A stretch of 64,000 nucleotides of DNA from assembly GCF_023700755.1 (NCBI RefSeq), contig NZ_JAMKOJ010000002.1, positions 188,329-252,328 of the forward strand, given 5' to 3'. The DNA is from Allorhizobium sonneratiae. Lineage in GTDB: Bacteria > Pseudomonadota > Alphaproteobacteria > Rhizobiales > Rhizobiaceae. The notes beneath the pieces were generated by a model. It was not told the DNA's origin. It made no database searches and saw only the letters and a list, made by a program, of their open reading frames with translations. The position numbers and the translations under genes were made by a program. Shown one piece after another: positions 55,774 through 64,000 of this stretch (the first letter of the stretch is position 1; each line of letters begins with the position of its first letter).

Positions 55774-56715
55774 ATGAAAGCTGCGATCGTTGCAAAGGCT
55801 GGCCATGGACCTGTCTACAGTGAGTTTGCCGAACCTGTTGCCGGCCCGGGCGAAACCATCATCACCGTGATGGCCGCCGCACTGAGTCCTCTGGTGCGCA
55901 GCCGCGCTGCCGGAAAGCATTACAGCATGGCGGCAAATTTTCCCTTTGTTGTCGGGGTAGACGGGGTTGGACGGCTGGAGGATGGCAGGCGTGTTTATTT
56001 TCTATTGCCGCGCGCGCCCTTCGGTGCCATGGCCGAGCGCACGGTCGTGCCGGACGGGCAATGGGTGACACTACCGGACGACCTCGATGACACCATGGCT
56101 GCCGTTATTGCCAATCCGGGCATGTCATCCTGGGCCGCCCTTAAGGAGCGAGCTGACCTGCGGGCTGGCGAAACCGTGCTTATCAATGGCGCAACTGGCT
56201 CTGCCGGTATGCTGGCGATCAGGATTGCGCGACATCTCGGTGCGGCAAAGGTGATCGTCACCGGGCGCAACGAAACCGTTTTGCGCCAACTGGAAGCCGA
56301 TGACATCGTGCCGCTTCACGGCAGCGAAGACGAGATTGAAGCAGCCTTGCGCCCGCATTTCGCCAATGGTGTAGATGTGGTTCTCGATTATCTCTGGGGT
56401 CCAAGCGCACGCGCGATCCTCATCGCGGGTGCCAAGGCCGCTCCGGAAGGCGTTCCGATCCGCTTCGTCCAGATCGGTTCGATCAGCGGCTCCGAAATAT
56501 CCTTGCCCGCAGCTGTATTGCGCTCCTCCTCCATCGCAATGAAGGGCAGCGGCCTCGGCAGCGTCAGCCTACCGCGTCTTGTTGCCACGATCGACAGTCT
56601 CTTCAAGGCGGCGACATCAGCAGGGCTATCACTGGATCATCGTGCGGTTCCCCTCTCAAACGTGGCTGCGAGCTGGCAGGATGACGGCCAGCGGATCGTT
56701 TATCTGCCGGACTGA
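55774..56715 (+). CDS. Zinc-independent alcohol dehydrogenase / quinone oxidoreductase (MDR superfamily)
   Basis: A 313-residue medium-chain dehydrogenase/reductase. The catalytic fold begins MKAAIVAKAGHGPVYSEF with the glycine-rich VGVDGVGRLEDG. The nucleotide-binding Rossmann part has LINGATGSAGMLAIRIARHL, and the structural and catalytic zinc ligands are missing, as in the quinone oxidoreductase branch. It probably reduces quinones or reactive carbonyls with NADPH. Divergent MarR gene and intervening palindrome suggest it is induced by its substrate. A strong hairpin follows at 56774. Confidence 0.86.
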   Translation: MKAAIVAKAGHGPVYSEFAEPVAGPGETIITVMAAALSPLVRSRAAGKHYSMAANFPFVVGVDGVGRLEDGRRVYFLLPRAPFGAMAERTVVPDGQWVTLPDDLDDTMAAVIANPGMSSWAALKERADLRAGETVLINGATGSAGMLAIRIARHLGAAKVIVTGRNETVLRQLEADDIVPLHGSEDEIEAALRPHFANGVDVVLDYLWGPSARAILIAGAKAAPEGVPIRFVQIGSISGSEISLPAAVLRSSSIAMKGSGLGSVSLPRLVATIDSLFKAATSAGLSLDHRAVPLSNVAASWQDDGQRIVYLPD

Positions 56716-56773
56716 CAGAGGCCGGAAAAGTAAACGAACCGTAAAGGGCGGGAGGGCATCCGGCAACGGTCTT

Positions 56774-56878
56774 TAGAGCATGTCACTGTTTCACGGAAAC
56801 ACTGACATGCTCTAACTCTTTGTTATCCCGAACTTCCGGACGAACAACCGTTTCACACTTTTCCTGGAAAGTCTCTAG
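56774..56878. repeat. RIME-like element with a 19-base hairpin
   Basis: TAGAGCATGTCACTGTTTC (56774-56792) pairs with GAAACACTGACATGCTCTA (56796-56814) with one mismatch and loop ACG. The rest, CTTTGTT..CGAACTTCCGGACGAAC to AGTCTCTAG, is a second RIME unit. It may terminate the oxidoreductase transcript. Confidence 0.8.
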
Positions 56879-57004
56879 GCCGACTTGACTGACGACCTCA
56901 TGATCGAAATCATTGTGTCCTATAGAATGGGCCAGGCTCCGATTGAAGCGGACACATTCTCTGATAAGATTTTTCACCCTTCACTGTGCAAGCTCCGTCT
57001 CTCC

Positions 57005-57766
57005 ATGGCACCCTTCACCTCCTATATCATCTGCACATCGCCCCGCAGCGGCAGCACGCTTTTGTGTAAGATGCTGTCCGATACCGGTGTAGCGGGACAT
57101 CCGAATTCTTATTTTCACCGCCCCTCGCTGGAAGCCTGGATGTCTGATCTGGGTGTCGACAGCTCGTCCCACTCTTCAGACCGTGATAGACTGGAGACGA
57201 TATTCAGGGCAGCGATCCGCGCAGGCAGCCGGGAAACGGGCATGTTCGGGCTGAGATTGCAGCGGCACAGTTTCGATTTCTTCATGGAACAACTGGCTCT
57301 GCTTTATCCCCAGCCTCAGAGCGATCTTGCCCGATTGCAGGCCGCATTCGGCCCCGTCCTGTTCATTCACCTGACACGACTCGACAAGGTTGAACAGGCT
57401 GTTTCCTATGTCAAAGCCGAGCAAAGCGGCCTTTGGCACAAGGCGGCCGATGGCAGTGAACTGGAACGGCTCGCCCCGCCCGCCGATCCGGTTTACAACG
57501 GACAGGAGGTCGCTGCCTGTCATACGCGCTTCACTAACTTCGATCGGCAATGGCGCTTATGGTTCGACGCGCAGGCCATCACGCCCTTGCACCTGACCTA
57601 TGAAGCACTTGCCGCCGATCCGGTTGGCACGCTCCGTTTTATTCTGGAGCGATTGGGGCTTGATCCGGCCCATGCAGAAAAGGTCACACCCGGCGTCGCC
57701 AAACTGGCCGATGCCGCAAGCGCTGTCTGGGTGGAGCGGTTTCGCCGGGAGGTTCTGGCAGACTGA
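57005..57766 (+). CDS. Stf0-type sulfotransferase
   Basis: A 253-residue PAPS-dependent sulfotransferase of the Stf0 family; the best known member sulfates trehalose in mycobacteria. The 5'-phosphosulfate loop is YIICTSPRSGSTLLCKML, followed by HPNSYFHRPS. The second conserved region is FIHLTRLDKVEQAVSYVKAE, which includes the 3'-phosphate-binding Arg/Ser area. The C-terminal half contains LHLTYEALAADPVGTLRFIL. ATG 57005 was chosen just before the domain; the frame is open to 56885 and no good Shine-Dalgarno marks either. Acceptor unknown; a surface glycolipid or polysaccharide is possible. Confidence 0.85.
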   Translation: MAPFTSYIICTSPRSGSTLLCKMLSDTGVAGHPNSYFHRPSLEAWMSDLGVDSSSHSSDRDRLETIFRAAIRAGSRETGMFGLRLQRHSFDFFMEQLALLYPQPQSDLARLQAAFGPVLFIHLTRLDKVEQAVSYVKAEQSGLWHKAADGSELERLAPPADPVYNGQEVAACHTRFTNFDRQWRLWFDAQAITPLHLTYEALAADPVGTLRFILERLGLDPAHAEKVTPGVAKLADAASAVWVERFRREVLAD

Positions 57767-57808
57767 GATTGCTGTCGTGCCTGCGCACGCCGCAGGCTTT
57801 GACTGAGT

Positions 57809-58849
57809 TTAACGCAATTCGCCAGCGGCATCGCCCCAGACATCGCTGAGAGCAAAGCCGCGACCGAGCGGATCGAAAGCATCAAGCGCCACCTGATGCA
57901 GGCCGAAGGTGAAACCGCGTCCGGTTATGGTCGGGATGACGGCGGGGCGCCCTGCAACCCGGGTTTCTCCGGCAAGGCCAACCTGAAACTCCGAGCCGAT
58001 GATCGAGCGGGAGAGGAAACTGTCGCCCGGTTTTGCCATGCCGCGCGCATGCAGTGTGGCCAGATTGGCGGAATTGCCTGTGCCGCACGGCGAACGGTCG
58101 ACGCGACCCGGCCACATCGTCGTGCAGGTGCGCACGGCGCCGTCTGCATCACGGCTGCGGAACATGACATAGGCCACGCCAGAAATCGCCGGAATGTCCG
58201 GATGCACCACCTGCATTCTGACATTGATTGCTGATTTCAGCACCATGCCCGCCTCGACCAGACGGCGGGCATTGCCGGGCTCGATGGTCAGTCCCAGTTG
58301 ATCGGCATCGACCAGCGCATAGAAAATGCCACCATAGGCAATATCCATGCGCACATCGCCCCATTCCGCCGTCGCCAGAGTGACATCCAGTTCATGAACG
58401 AAAGAGGGCACCATGGTCAGCGTCACGCTCTCGCAATGGCCCTCCCGGCACAGCGCACGGGCCTTGACCAGACCTGCCGCCGTTTCCAGCGTCACCACGG
58501 TTTCCGGTTCCTGCATCTCGATCATGCCGCTTTCCAGAAGCGCCGTCGTCACGCAGATGGAATTGGAGCCGGAGCTGGCATGGGCCTGATCCGGCTGGAG
58601 AATGATGAAGGCCGCGTCCGCCTCCGGGTGTTTCGGCGGCAGCAGCAGGTTGACAGAGCCAATCGGCGCCCCGCGCGGCTCCAGCACGAGAAAGTGCCGC
58701 AATTCCCGGCCTTTCGCATCGCTGTTCAGCCAGTTCAGCTGTTCGGCCACCGTTTCACCGGGTATGCGCGGCACACCGCCAACCGCCACCTTGCCGATTT
58801 CTCCCTCGCAATGCACGTCGAGGAGCTGCATCATTCGTTTCCAGCGCAT
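57809..58849 (-). CDS. Proline racemase superfamily protein, Ser/Cys type
   Basis: A 346-residue two-domain enzyme of the proline racemase / hydroxyproline epimerase superfamily. In the first active-site motif Ser93 (ASSGSNSICV) stands where proline racemase has Cys, and the following His is Ser95. The second motif keeps Cys255 (RVDRSPCGTGNSA). Work on the superfamily describes Ser/Cys pairs mainly in 4- or 3-hydroxyproline epimerases, so epimerisation of hydroxyproline is a better guess than proline racemisation. AAGGGAAG precedes the ATG at 58849. No hydroxyproline transport or oxidation genes are adjacent. Confidence 0.85.
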   Translation of the reverse strand: MRWKRMMQLLDVHCEGEIGKVAVGGVPRIPGETVAEQLNWLNSDAKGRELRHFLVLEPRGAPIGSVNLLLPPKHPEADAAFIILQPDQAHASSGSNSICVTTALLESGMIEMQEPETVVTLETAAGLVKARALCREGHCESVTLTMVPSFVHELDVTLATAEWGDVRMDIAYGGIFYALVDADQLGLTIEPGNARRLVEAGMVLKSAINVRMQVVHPDIPAISGVAYVMFRSRDADGAVRTCTTMWPGRVDRSPCGTGNSANLATLHARGMAKPGDSFLSRSIIGSEFQVGLAGETRVAGRPAVIPTITGRGFTFGLHQVALDAFDPLGRGFALSDVWGDAAGELR

Positions 58850-58989
58850 GGTCTTCCCTTAAAACCGTCCTGATCAGGCGACAATCTGACATGATTATAT
58901 CTCTGCCGCCAGTTGATATATCAATGATCGCGCCGGTGGATCGATACAATAACAGGCGTCGGACCCGGGACTGTTCCGGTTATGCGTTA

Positions 58990-60255
58990 TCACTGTGCGG
59001 CAACGCCAACCGTCTCGACGGTCGAGGTGGCATTTGCTCCCAGTTGCCGCCATTGATCGCCATAGTTTCGGCGGGTCCGCGGATCGAAAATCAGGATCGG
59101 CGCGCTGACGGCGGCGCCGGCCGCCTGCCCGATGGTTTTCCCCGCACCGATGGCGACAGCACCCAGCGCGTCGCCGACGCCGACATCGGAATCGGTCACG
59201 GTCTGTCCGGCGATCAGCCGGTTGCCGATCAGGCGGACCACTTCCGGGCTTTCGGCGAATTTGGTGTGATTGATCCGGTCGCCGGTTTGCAGTTTTGTCA
59301 GATCGAGCACCGTTATACCGGCGGCCTCGAGACGGCTTCGATAGGGCTCTTGCGCCGGATTGATCTGACCAAGGCGTGTCACATTGCCGGCAATCAGCTT
59401 GGAGAGACCGAGCGCCCGGTCATCGCGCGAGACGAACAGGGTGAAATGCGGCTTGTGCGGCCCGAGCGCGGCAAACTGCTTGCCGAACACATCGACATCG
59501 ATATCAGGCGAGGCCAGAATGACATTGGTGATCTTGGGGTTGACCCGACCGTGACGGATCGCCATCTGCCGCAGCGCCTCCACCGCCAGCCATGACCCCA
59601 TGGAATGGGCCATGACCGTCACATCACCGACGCCTGGATCATGGACGATCCGCGTCAGCATGTCCTCCAACGCATCGCGGGAGTAATTGGTGCTATCCTT
59701 GTCGTAGTTATAGTCGAAAATACTGCCGCGCGATGGCCAGGTAAAGATGACCGGCACCACATCGGCCTTGCTGTCATGCACGATCTGGGCAAAGCGGTAG
59801 ACCGATTCCTCATAAGTGGTATTGAAACCGTGGACGAACACCAGAACCCGGCGTTTGCCGGGATAGGTCCGGTGCAGCCATTCATGTCCCTGGCTTTCGC
59901 TCAGGATCGGCTGGACCGCCACCGTGGTGAAGGATTTGAGCGGATCGGGCGGCAGCTGGCGCGGCCATTCAACCTCGCCGATCTTCCTGTCCTTGTCAGG
60001 CGGGATGGAGACCGTGACGGCATCGACCATCAGGCCGGAACCTCGTTCTCCTGTGAACAGAATCGCCTTGTCAGAAGAAGGCGCCCGGGTGGTTGCCGCC
60101 AGAAGTTGCACCTCGCTCACCTTTGGGTTCGCCGGCTGGCCCACCGGTTTCATCACCCCAACGACGCGGCTCGCGCAACCGGCAAGCAGGATCATAACGG
60201 CCAAGGCCAGCAATGGACGCAGGACAGACTGCGGTAATAAGGCTGATGCGGCCAT
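58990..60255 (-). CDS. DUF900-type alpha/beta hydrolase lipoprotein
   Basis: A 421-residue protein with a lipobox LLAGC (Cys27 from ATG 60255), so probably an outer- or inner-membrane lipoprotein. The alpha/beta hydrolase domain of the DUF900 family includes RVLVFVHGFNTTYEESVYRF, VPVIFTWPSRGSIFDYNYDK and the nucleophile elbow VMAHSMGSWLAVEAL. The C-terminal 90 residues are Gly/Ala-rich and look like a separate low-complexity tail. The frame allows a start at 60279, but the chosen ATG gives a typical signal sequence. Substrate unknown. Confidence 0.83.
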   Translation of the reverse strand: MAASALLPQSVLRPLLALAVMILLAGCASRVVGVMKPVGQPANPKVSEVQLLAATTRAPSSDKAILFTGERGSGLMVDAVTVSIPPDKDRKIGEVEWPRQLPPDPLKSFTTVAVQPILSESQGHEWLHRTYPGKRRVLVFVHGFNTTYEESVYRFAQIVHDSKADVVPVIFTWPSRGSIFDYNYDKDSTNYSRDALEDMLTRIVHDPGVGDVTVMAHSMGSWLAVEALRQMAIRHGRVNPKITNVILASPDIDVDVFGKQFAALGPHKPHFTLFVSRDDRALGLSKLIAGNVTRLGQINPAQEPYRSRLEAAGITVLDLTKLQTGDRINHTKFAESPEVVRLIGNRLIAGQTVTDSDVGVGDALGAVAIGAGKTIGQAAGAAVSAPILIFDPRTRRNYGDQWRQLGANATSTVETVGVAAQ

Positions 60256-60340
60256 GACAAACCCGGTCCCTGGGAGCATAGCTCCATGAGTGATGAACCG
60301 GGTTTACCGTCATTTTTCTCTTAGCACTAGTCAAAACCAG

Positions 60341-61867
60341 TCATGCCTGGCGTATCGTCCGTTTTTCCGGCCTGCCTTCAAGGCGCATCGTGCCGGCTTC
60401 ACGGAAAGACTGGTGCCATGACAGCGCCTCCTCGATCAGATGCGGGGTCTGGCCGCCGCGACCCAGCGCCCGGTCGTAATAATCCTGCATCTGGTCGCGA
60501 TAATCGGGATGCACGCAGTGTTTGATGACGGCAGAGGCCCTTTCGCGCGGGGCAAGGCCGCGCAGATCCGCCAGTCCCTGTTCCGTAATGAGGATATCGA
60601 CGTCATGCTCGGTGTGATCGACATGACTGACCATCGGCACGACGGAGGAAATCGCTCCGTTTTTGGCAATCGACTTGGTGACGAAGATCGACAGGAAGGC
60701 GTTACGGGCAAAATCGCCCGAGCCGCCAATGCCGTTCATCATATGGGTGCCGCCCACATGCGTAGAATTGACATTGCCATAGAGGTCGAATTCCAACGCT
60801 GTATTGATGGCGATGATGCCGAGACGGCGAATGACTTCCGGGTGATTGCTGATTTCCTGCGGACGCAACAGAAGATGAGGCTTGTATTCGCCAAGCTTCG
60901 GCAGGACCTTGGCATACATCGGCGCCGACAGCGTGATCGATGAAGCAGAGGCAAAGCTCATCTTGCCAGCATCGATCAACTCGAAGGTCGAATCCTGCAA
61001 GACCTCGGAATACATTTTCAGGTCATGGAAGGGTTTGTCGATAAAGCCGTGCAGAACCGCATTGGCAATCGTGCCGATGCCGGCCTGAAGCGGCTGCAGA
61101 TCATAGCCCATGCGGCCATGGCGCACCTCATGCAAGAGAAGATCGGTCAGATGTCCGGCAATGGCTCTGGTGTCCTCATCCGGCGGCAGGATGGTGGAGG
61201 AGCTGTCCTGCTTTTCCGAAACGACAATGCCGACAATCTTTTCCGGCTCGATCGGAATATAAGGCAGGCCCACCCGGCTTTCCGGCGAGACGACGGGGAT
61301 CGGCATACGCGAGGGACGACGAGAGGGAATATAGACGTCATGCAGCCCTTCCAGCGTCACCGGCTGGGCGAGATTGAGTTCGACAATCACCTTTTTCGCC
61401 AGAATGGCAAAACTGGCGGAATTGCCGATCGAGGTGGTCGGCACGATGCCGCCGGTTTCGGTGATTGCCACCGCCTCGACCACGGCAATATCGACCGGGC
61501 CGATCTGGCCAGTGCGCAACTGCTCGACCGTTTCCGACAAATGCTGGTCGATGAACATCACCTCACCGGCATTGATCGCCTTTCGCAAGGCCGGATCGGA
61601 CTGGAATGGCATGCGACGGGCAAGGGCATGCGCCTCCGTCAATGTCTTGTCCAGATCATTGCCGAGCGAGGCTCCGGTCATCAGGGTAATCTTCAGGGGG
61701 TGGTTACGCGCCCGCTCGGCCAGCGCCATCGGCACCGCCTTTGCCTCGCCTGCTCTGGTAAAGCCGCTCATGCCGACCGTCATGCCATCCTCGATCATGG
61801 CCGCGGCCTCATCCGCGCTCATGAGCCTGTCCTGCAATGACTGACACCGGATCCGATCCCGCAACAT
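60341..61867 (-). CDS. Acetyl-CoA hydrolase/succinate CoA-transferase family protein
   Basis: A 508-residue enzyme of the succinate-CoA:acetate CoA-transferase / acetyl-CoA hydrolase family. Family blocks are AMIEDGMTVGMSGFTRAGEA, the central TETGGIVPTTSIGNSA, MYSEVLQDSTFELIDAGKM with the catalytic Glu region, HMMNGIGGSGDFARNAF and ITEQGLADLRGLAPRERA. It would move CoA between succinyl-CoA and acetate or propionate. ATG 61867 has AGGAG upstream; a longer frame reaches 61975. It stands alone between the DUF900 gene and a hypothetical gene. Confidence 0.92.
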   Translation of the reverse strand: MLRDRIRCQSLQDRLMSADEAAAMIEDGMTVGMSGFTRAGEAKAVPMALAERARNHPLKITLMTGASLGNDLDKTLTEAHALARRMPFQSDPALRKAINAGEVMFIDQHLSETVEQLRTGQIGPVDIAVVEAVAITETGGIVPTTSIGNSASFAILAKKVIVELNLAQPVTLEGLHDVYIPSRRPSRMPIPVVSPESRVGLPYIPIEPEKIVGIVVSEKQDSSSTILPPDEDTRAIAGHLTDLLLHEVRHGRMGYDLQPLQAGIGTIANAVLHGFIDKPFHDLKMYSEVLQDSTFELIDAGKMSFASASSITLSAPMYAKVLPKLGEYKPHLLLRPQEISNHPEVIRRLGIIAINTALEFDLYGNVNSTHVGGTHMMNGIGGSGDFARNAFLSIFVTKSIAKNGAISSVVPMVSHVDHTEHDVDILITEQGLADLRGLAPRERASAVIKHCVHPDYRDQMQDYYDRALGRGGQTPHLIEEALSWHQSFREAGTMRLEGRPEKRTIRQA

Positions 61868-62087
61868 GCTGCTCACTCTCCTCAAGGCTTCCCCTGCATC
61901 AAAGAGGAAGGCGTTCAATCTGCTGTTGTCGGGATCAAACGGGATCAGCGGAAGCTTTGCATTGATATTGGTCAAATAGGGCGCGGGGGCGTAGCTTATC
62001 AGCCTCCATCGAGCGACTTTAAATTTTTCTCTTGTCGCTTGTTCAACATGGAAACAGGTTTAAAACGGATACCATGAACCCGCACAG

Positions 62088-62477
62088 TCAAAGGGACGGA
62101 TCACCGCTGGCCGCTTGCGGCAGGGCGGCTTCAGGCATATTGGCACTGGCCGTATTTTTGATGATCGTCGGTCCCGCTTGCACCAGGGGTTCAGCCAGTG
62201 CCTCATAGACGCTCTGCGCCTCGGGCAGGGTCGCCTGGGTCTTTTCACGATCGGCCTTCAACAGCATGAAAAGCACAAGGGCCGGAGGATGAACGACATT
62301 GAGAATGAGCCGGTCCATCAGATCCCCATCGCGTTCGGCATCGCTGGCAATGCGATAGGTCTGCTTGTCGGTTTCGCTGAGATCGGTCAAAGCAGCCTCA
62401 TCCGTTCTGAATCGGCTGATATCCAGCTTGACAGAAAGATTATGGACTATCGTGACAGTATTCAGGTCCACAGACAT
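62088..62477 (-). CDS. Hypothetical protein
   Basis: A 129-residue open frame with a plausible GGAA site. I do not recognise a family. The first 100 residues look globular (DISRFRTDEAALTDLSETDK; LMDRLILNVVHPPALVLFML) and the last 30 are Ala/Pro-rich. Codon use is like its neighbours, which supports coding, but there is no domain evidence. Confidence 0.5.
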   Translation of the reverse strand: MSVDLNTVTIVHNLSVKLDISRFRTDEAALTDLSETDKQTYRIASDAERDGDLMDRLILNVVHPPALVLFMLLKADREKTQATLPEAQSVYEALAEPLVQAGPTIIKNTASANMPEAALPQAASGDPSL

Positions 62478-62767
62478 CGGATTATTCCAATTGCTCTCTG
62501 CAAAAGTGCCAAAAAATCGTTTTGCTTGCGCTAAATCAATCTTTTAAATTTTAGCAAAGCTTCTCTGACATCACAGCGAGGGGCTTTTGTATCAGGCAGG
62601 CCGACATGTGAGGCTGGTATTTGCGCGGACAAAAGTTTTTCAAGACAACCCCTCTCCATACTGCGGCATGGATCCTGCCCAAAGAACACGCGACAAAGCT
62701 GGAAACCTTCATCTAATCGTTTTATATCGATTGAAATAAACTTTTTGAGGGTATGGGGCGATTGCAA

Positions 62768-63478
62768 ATGAGCGAAGACATCATAATGCAACAGGATGGC
62801 TTCCTGCGTCGGGCCGACGCCTTCACCCGATTGACACCGGAACAGGACAGGCTGTTTTCCGTACGCTGCGAAGTTTTTCATGTGCCGGCAGGTGTTTTGC
62901 TGAACGAGGGAAAAAATAATGAAAAATCCGCTTTTTTCAGTCTGACGGGCTATCTGCGCGCCATGGCCAGCCTGGTCCCGGGCAAAGAGGTCTATATCGA
63001 CACCTTTCCTTCTGGCCTTCTTCTCGGTGCGCTTGCTTCGATTGATACGGAACGCCATGTACTCAGGGTTATGACAGAAACGGACGCACAGGTGGTGCGT
63101 GTGCCGCAGGATGTCCTGCTGGATATCCTTGCCGCCAATCATGATGTCTGCCTGCAGATTCTCCAGATGATGGCCGTGCGCCTGCATCTGACGGCAACCC
63201 ATCTTTGCGAATTGTCCAATCTCGATGTCCGCCACAGGCTGTATAATGCCTTGTTGCGCCTGTCACGCATGGATCCGGCCAATCCTCGCGTGCGTCTGAT
63301 CTGTCCGCCGCTGACCCATACCGATCTGGCCGATCATGTCGGCGCGCGTCGGGAAACCGTCTCCCGCGAAATGTCCCGCCTGATCCAGAGCAATATCATC
63401 GAAAAGACCAGCAGGGCGATCACCATCCGCCAGCCTTATGAATTGACCCGCCTGATGGCCCAGGTGTTCAAAACCTGA
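62768..63478 (+). CDS. Crp/Fnr family transcriptional regulator
   Basis: A 236-residue regulator with an N-terminal cyclic-nucleotide-like beta-barrel (about 20-120: FHVPAGVLLNEGKNNEKSAF, GYLRAMASLVPGKEVYIDTF, PSGLLLGAL), a dimer helix (about 125-150) and a winged-helix DNA-binding domain (LTHTDLADHVGARRETVSRE). There is no Fnr-type N-terminal cysteine cluster, and the cyclic nucleotide phosphate site is not clearly kept, so the effector is unknown. ATG 62768 has GGGG nine bases upstream; an earlier ATG at 62753 sits too close to GAGGG. Confidence 0.87.
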   Translation: MSEDIIMQQDGFLRRADAFTRLTPEQDRLFSVRCEVFHVPAGVLLNEGKNNEKSAFFSLTGYLRAMASLVPGKEVYIDTFPSGLLLGALASIDTERHVLRVMTETDAQVVRVPQDVLLDILAANHDVCLQILQMMAVRLHLTATHLCELSNLDVRHRLYNALLRLSRMDPANPRVRLICPPLTHTDLADHVGARRETVSREMSRLIQSNIIEKTSRAITIRQPYELTRLMAQVFKT

Positions 63479-63905
63479 CATAGATCGCGTTCGATGCTCC
63501 TGCCTTCCAGGATAACGTTTCCAGACTCTACATCATTGTGAAACAGCAAACGCGCATACAATTGCCAGTTCAGTAAAAATCTAATCATTTCCTTCAGTCA
63601 AATGCAGCCTGCGAATGGTAGGACTGCTCATGTCGGGAGCCAGGGCTTGCCATTTGCATGATGCAGATCGCCTTTGGCCGTAAACGGCAATGGTTTGCAG
63701 GCCCGCATGTTTTACAAAATCCTGATGTGACGCCTGAACACTCACAATCCTTCATGATTTCCATATCAGCTGGCAGCGAACCGGAAATTGTGAAACCGCC
63801 TTCCACACAAGGCGCGATGACAGTCCTATACTGTGTCGGCTCCCTGCCCGCGGCTGGACCTGTGCGCGACCCGCGTGTTGCAACCGTCTCGAAGAAAGTC
63901 GCAAG
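63479..63905. other. Intergenic region
   Basis: A 427-base gap after the Crp/Fnr gene. An open frame at 63658-63909 has no domain or conserved look and overlaps the next start, so I do not call it. The promoter for the response regulator should be within the last 150 bases. Confidence 0.4.
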
Positions 63906-64000
63906 ATGAGCATTCTGATCGTTGAAGACAACCCGACCAATGCAATGATCCTGAAGCATCTGGCACGCAAGGCCGCCGATGACGAGATCGTCGTTCAGTC
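63906..64000 (+). CDS. Response regulator receiver domain, cut by window edge
   Basis: The first 31 codons of a CheY-like receiver: SILIVEDNPTNAMILKHLAR, with the Asp-rich site (Glu7, Asp8) of the fold. The rest, including the phosphoacceptor Asp and any output domain, is outside the window. AAGTCGCAAG precedes the ATG and is weak as a ribosome site. Confidence 0.8.
   Translation, partial: MSILIVEDNPTNAMILKHLARKAADDEIVVQ

Noticed and set aside
62768..63478. Oxygen-sensing Fnr
   Set aside because: The N-terminal cysteine cluster needed for an iron-sulfur centre is absent.
63658..63909. 83-codon open frame before the final response regulator
   Set aside because: No recognisable features or ribosome site; it overlaps the next start by chance.

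Overview
The window reads as chromosomal DNA of a Rhizobiaceae alphaproteobacterium (Rhizobium/Agrobacterium/Allorhizobium type). The evidence is the gene content and order (dapD-dapE, truA-fmt-def, argB, engB-yidC-rnpA-rpmH, a PodJ-like polarity protein beside a fatty-acid oxidation operon), the high-GC coding style, and many short palindromic intergenic repeats resembling the mosaic elements (RIMEs) known from rhizobia. I see no transposase, integrase, phage gene, rRNA or CRISPR array. Both ends cut through response regulator genes.

Layout: 1-8.3 kb holds a LuxR-type response regulator (cut by the edge), two YitT-family membrane proteins around a PheC-like cyclohexadienyl dehydratase, a TPR methyltransferase, a DUF6460/CAP-lipoprotein pair, a MATE exporter, and pyrD with a DUF952 gene. 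8.5-14 kb holds a PAS-GGDEF diguanylate cyclase, a histidine acid phosphatase and a TauE/SafE exporter with its TIGR02186 partner. 14-23.6 kb holds podJ, divergent from an acyl-CoA dehydrogenase / thiolase / FadB-type operon whose promoter contains a clear inverted-repeat operator. 23.9-29.2 kb holds the ligase-associated helicase and PdeM nuclease pair, a pyruvate kinase-like gene and an FKBP isomerase. 29.6-38.5 kb holds a symporter-histidine kinase-receiver hybrid, mscL, two convergent flagellar-hook (FlgE-like) paralogues away from any flagellar cluster, and a LOG-family gene.

38.8-52.7 kb is a conserved housekeeping block: lysine/peptidoglycan precursor synthesis (dapD, dapE), formyl-methionine metabolism (fmt, def), truA, rmuC, ribokinase, argB, engB, yidC, rnpA, rpmH. 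A sigma factor / anti-sigma factor / fasciclin cassette lies in opposite orientation between argB and engB. 53-64 kb is more accessory: an apparently orphan histidine kinase, tRNA-Arg(ACG), a divergent MarR / quinone oxidoreductase pair, a Stf0 sulfotransferase, a proline-racemase-family enzyme with a Ser/Cys catalytic pair, a DUF900 lipoprotein hydrolase, a CoA-transferase, a hypothetical gene, a Crp/Fnr regulator and the start of a response regulator.

The observations I rate highest are: the isolated inverted FlgE pair; the sigma/FAS1 cassette inside the rpmH-argB block with a matching candidate promoter; a pyruvate kinase-like protein with an N-terminal extension and a Lys where K+-dependent enzymes have Glu; the operator of the fatty-acid operon; and mosaic repeats that supply the stop codons of at least three genes.
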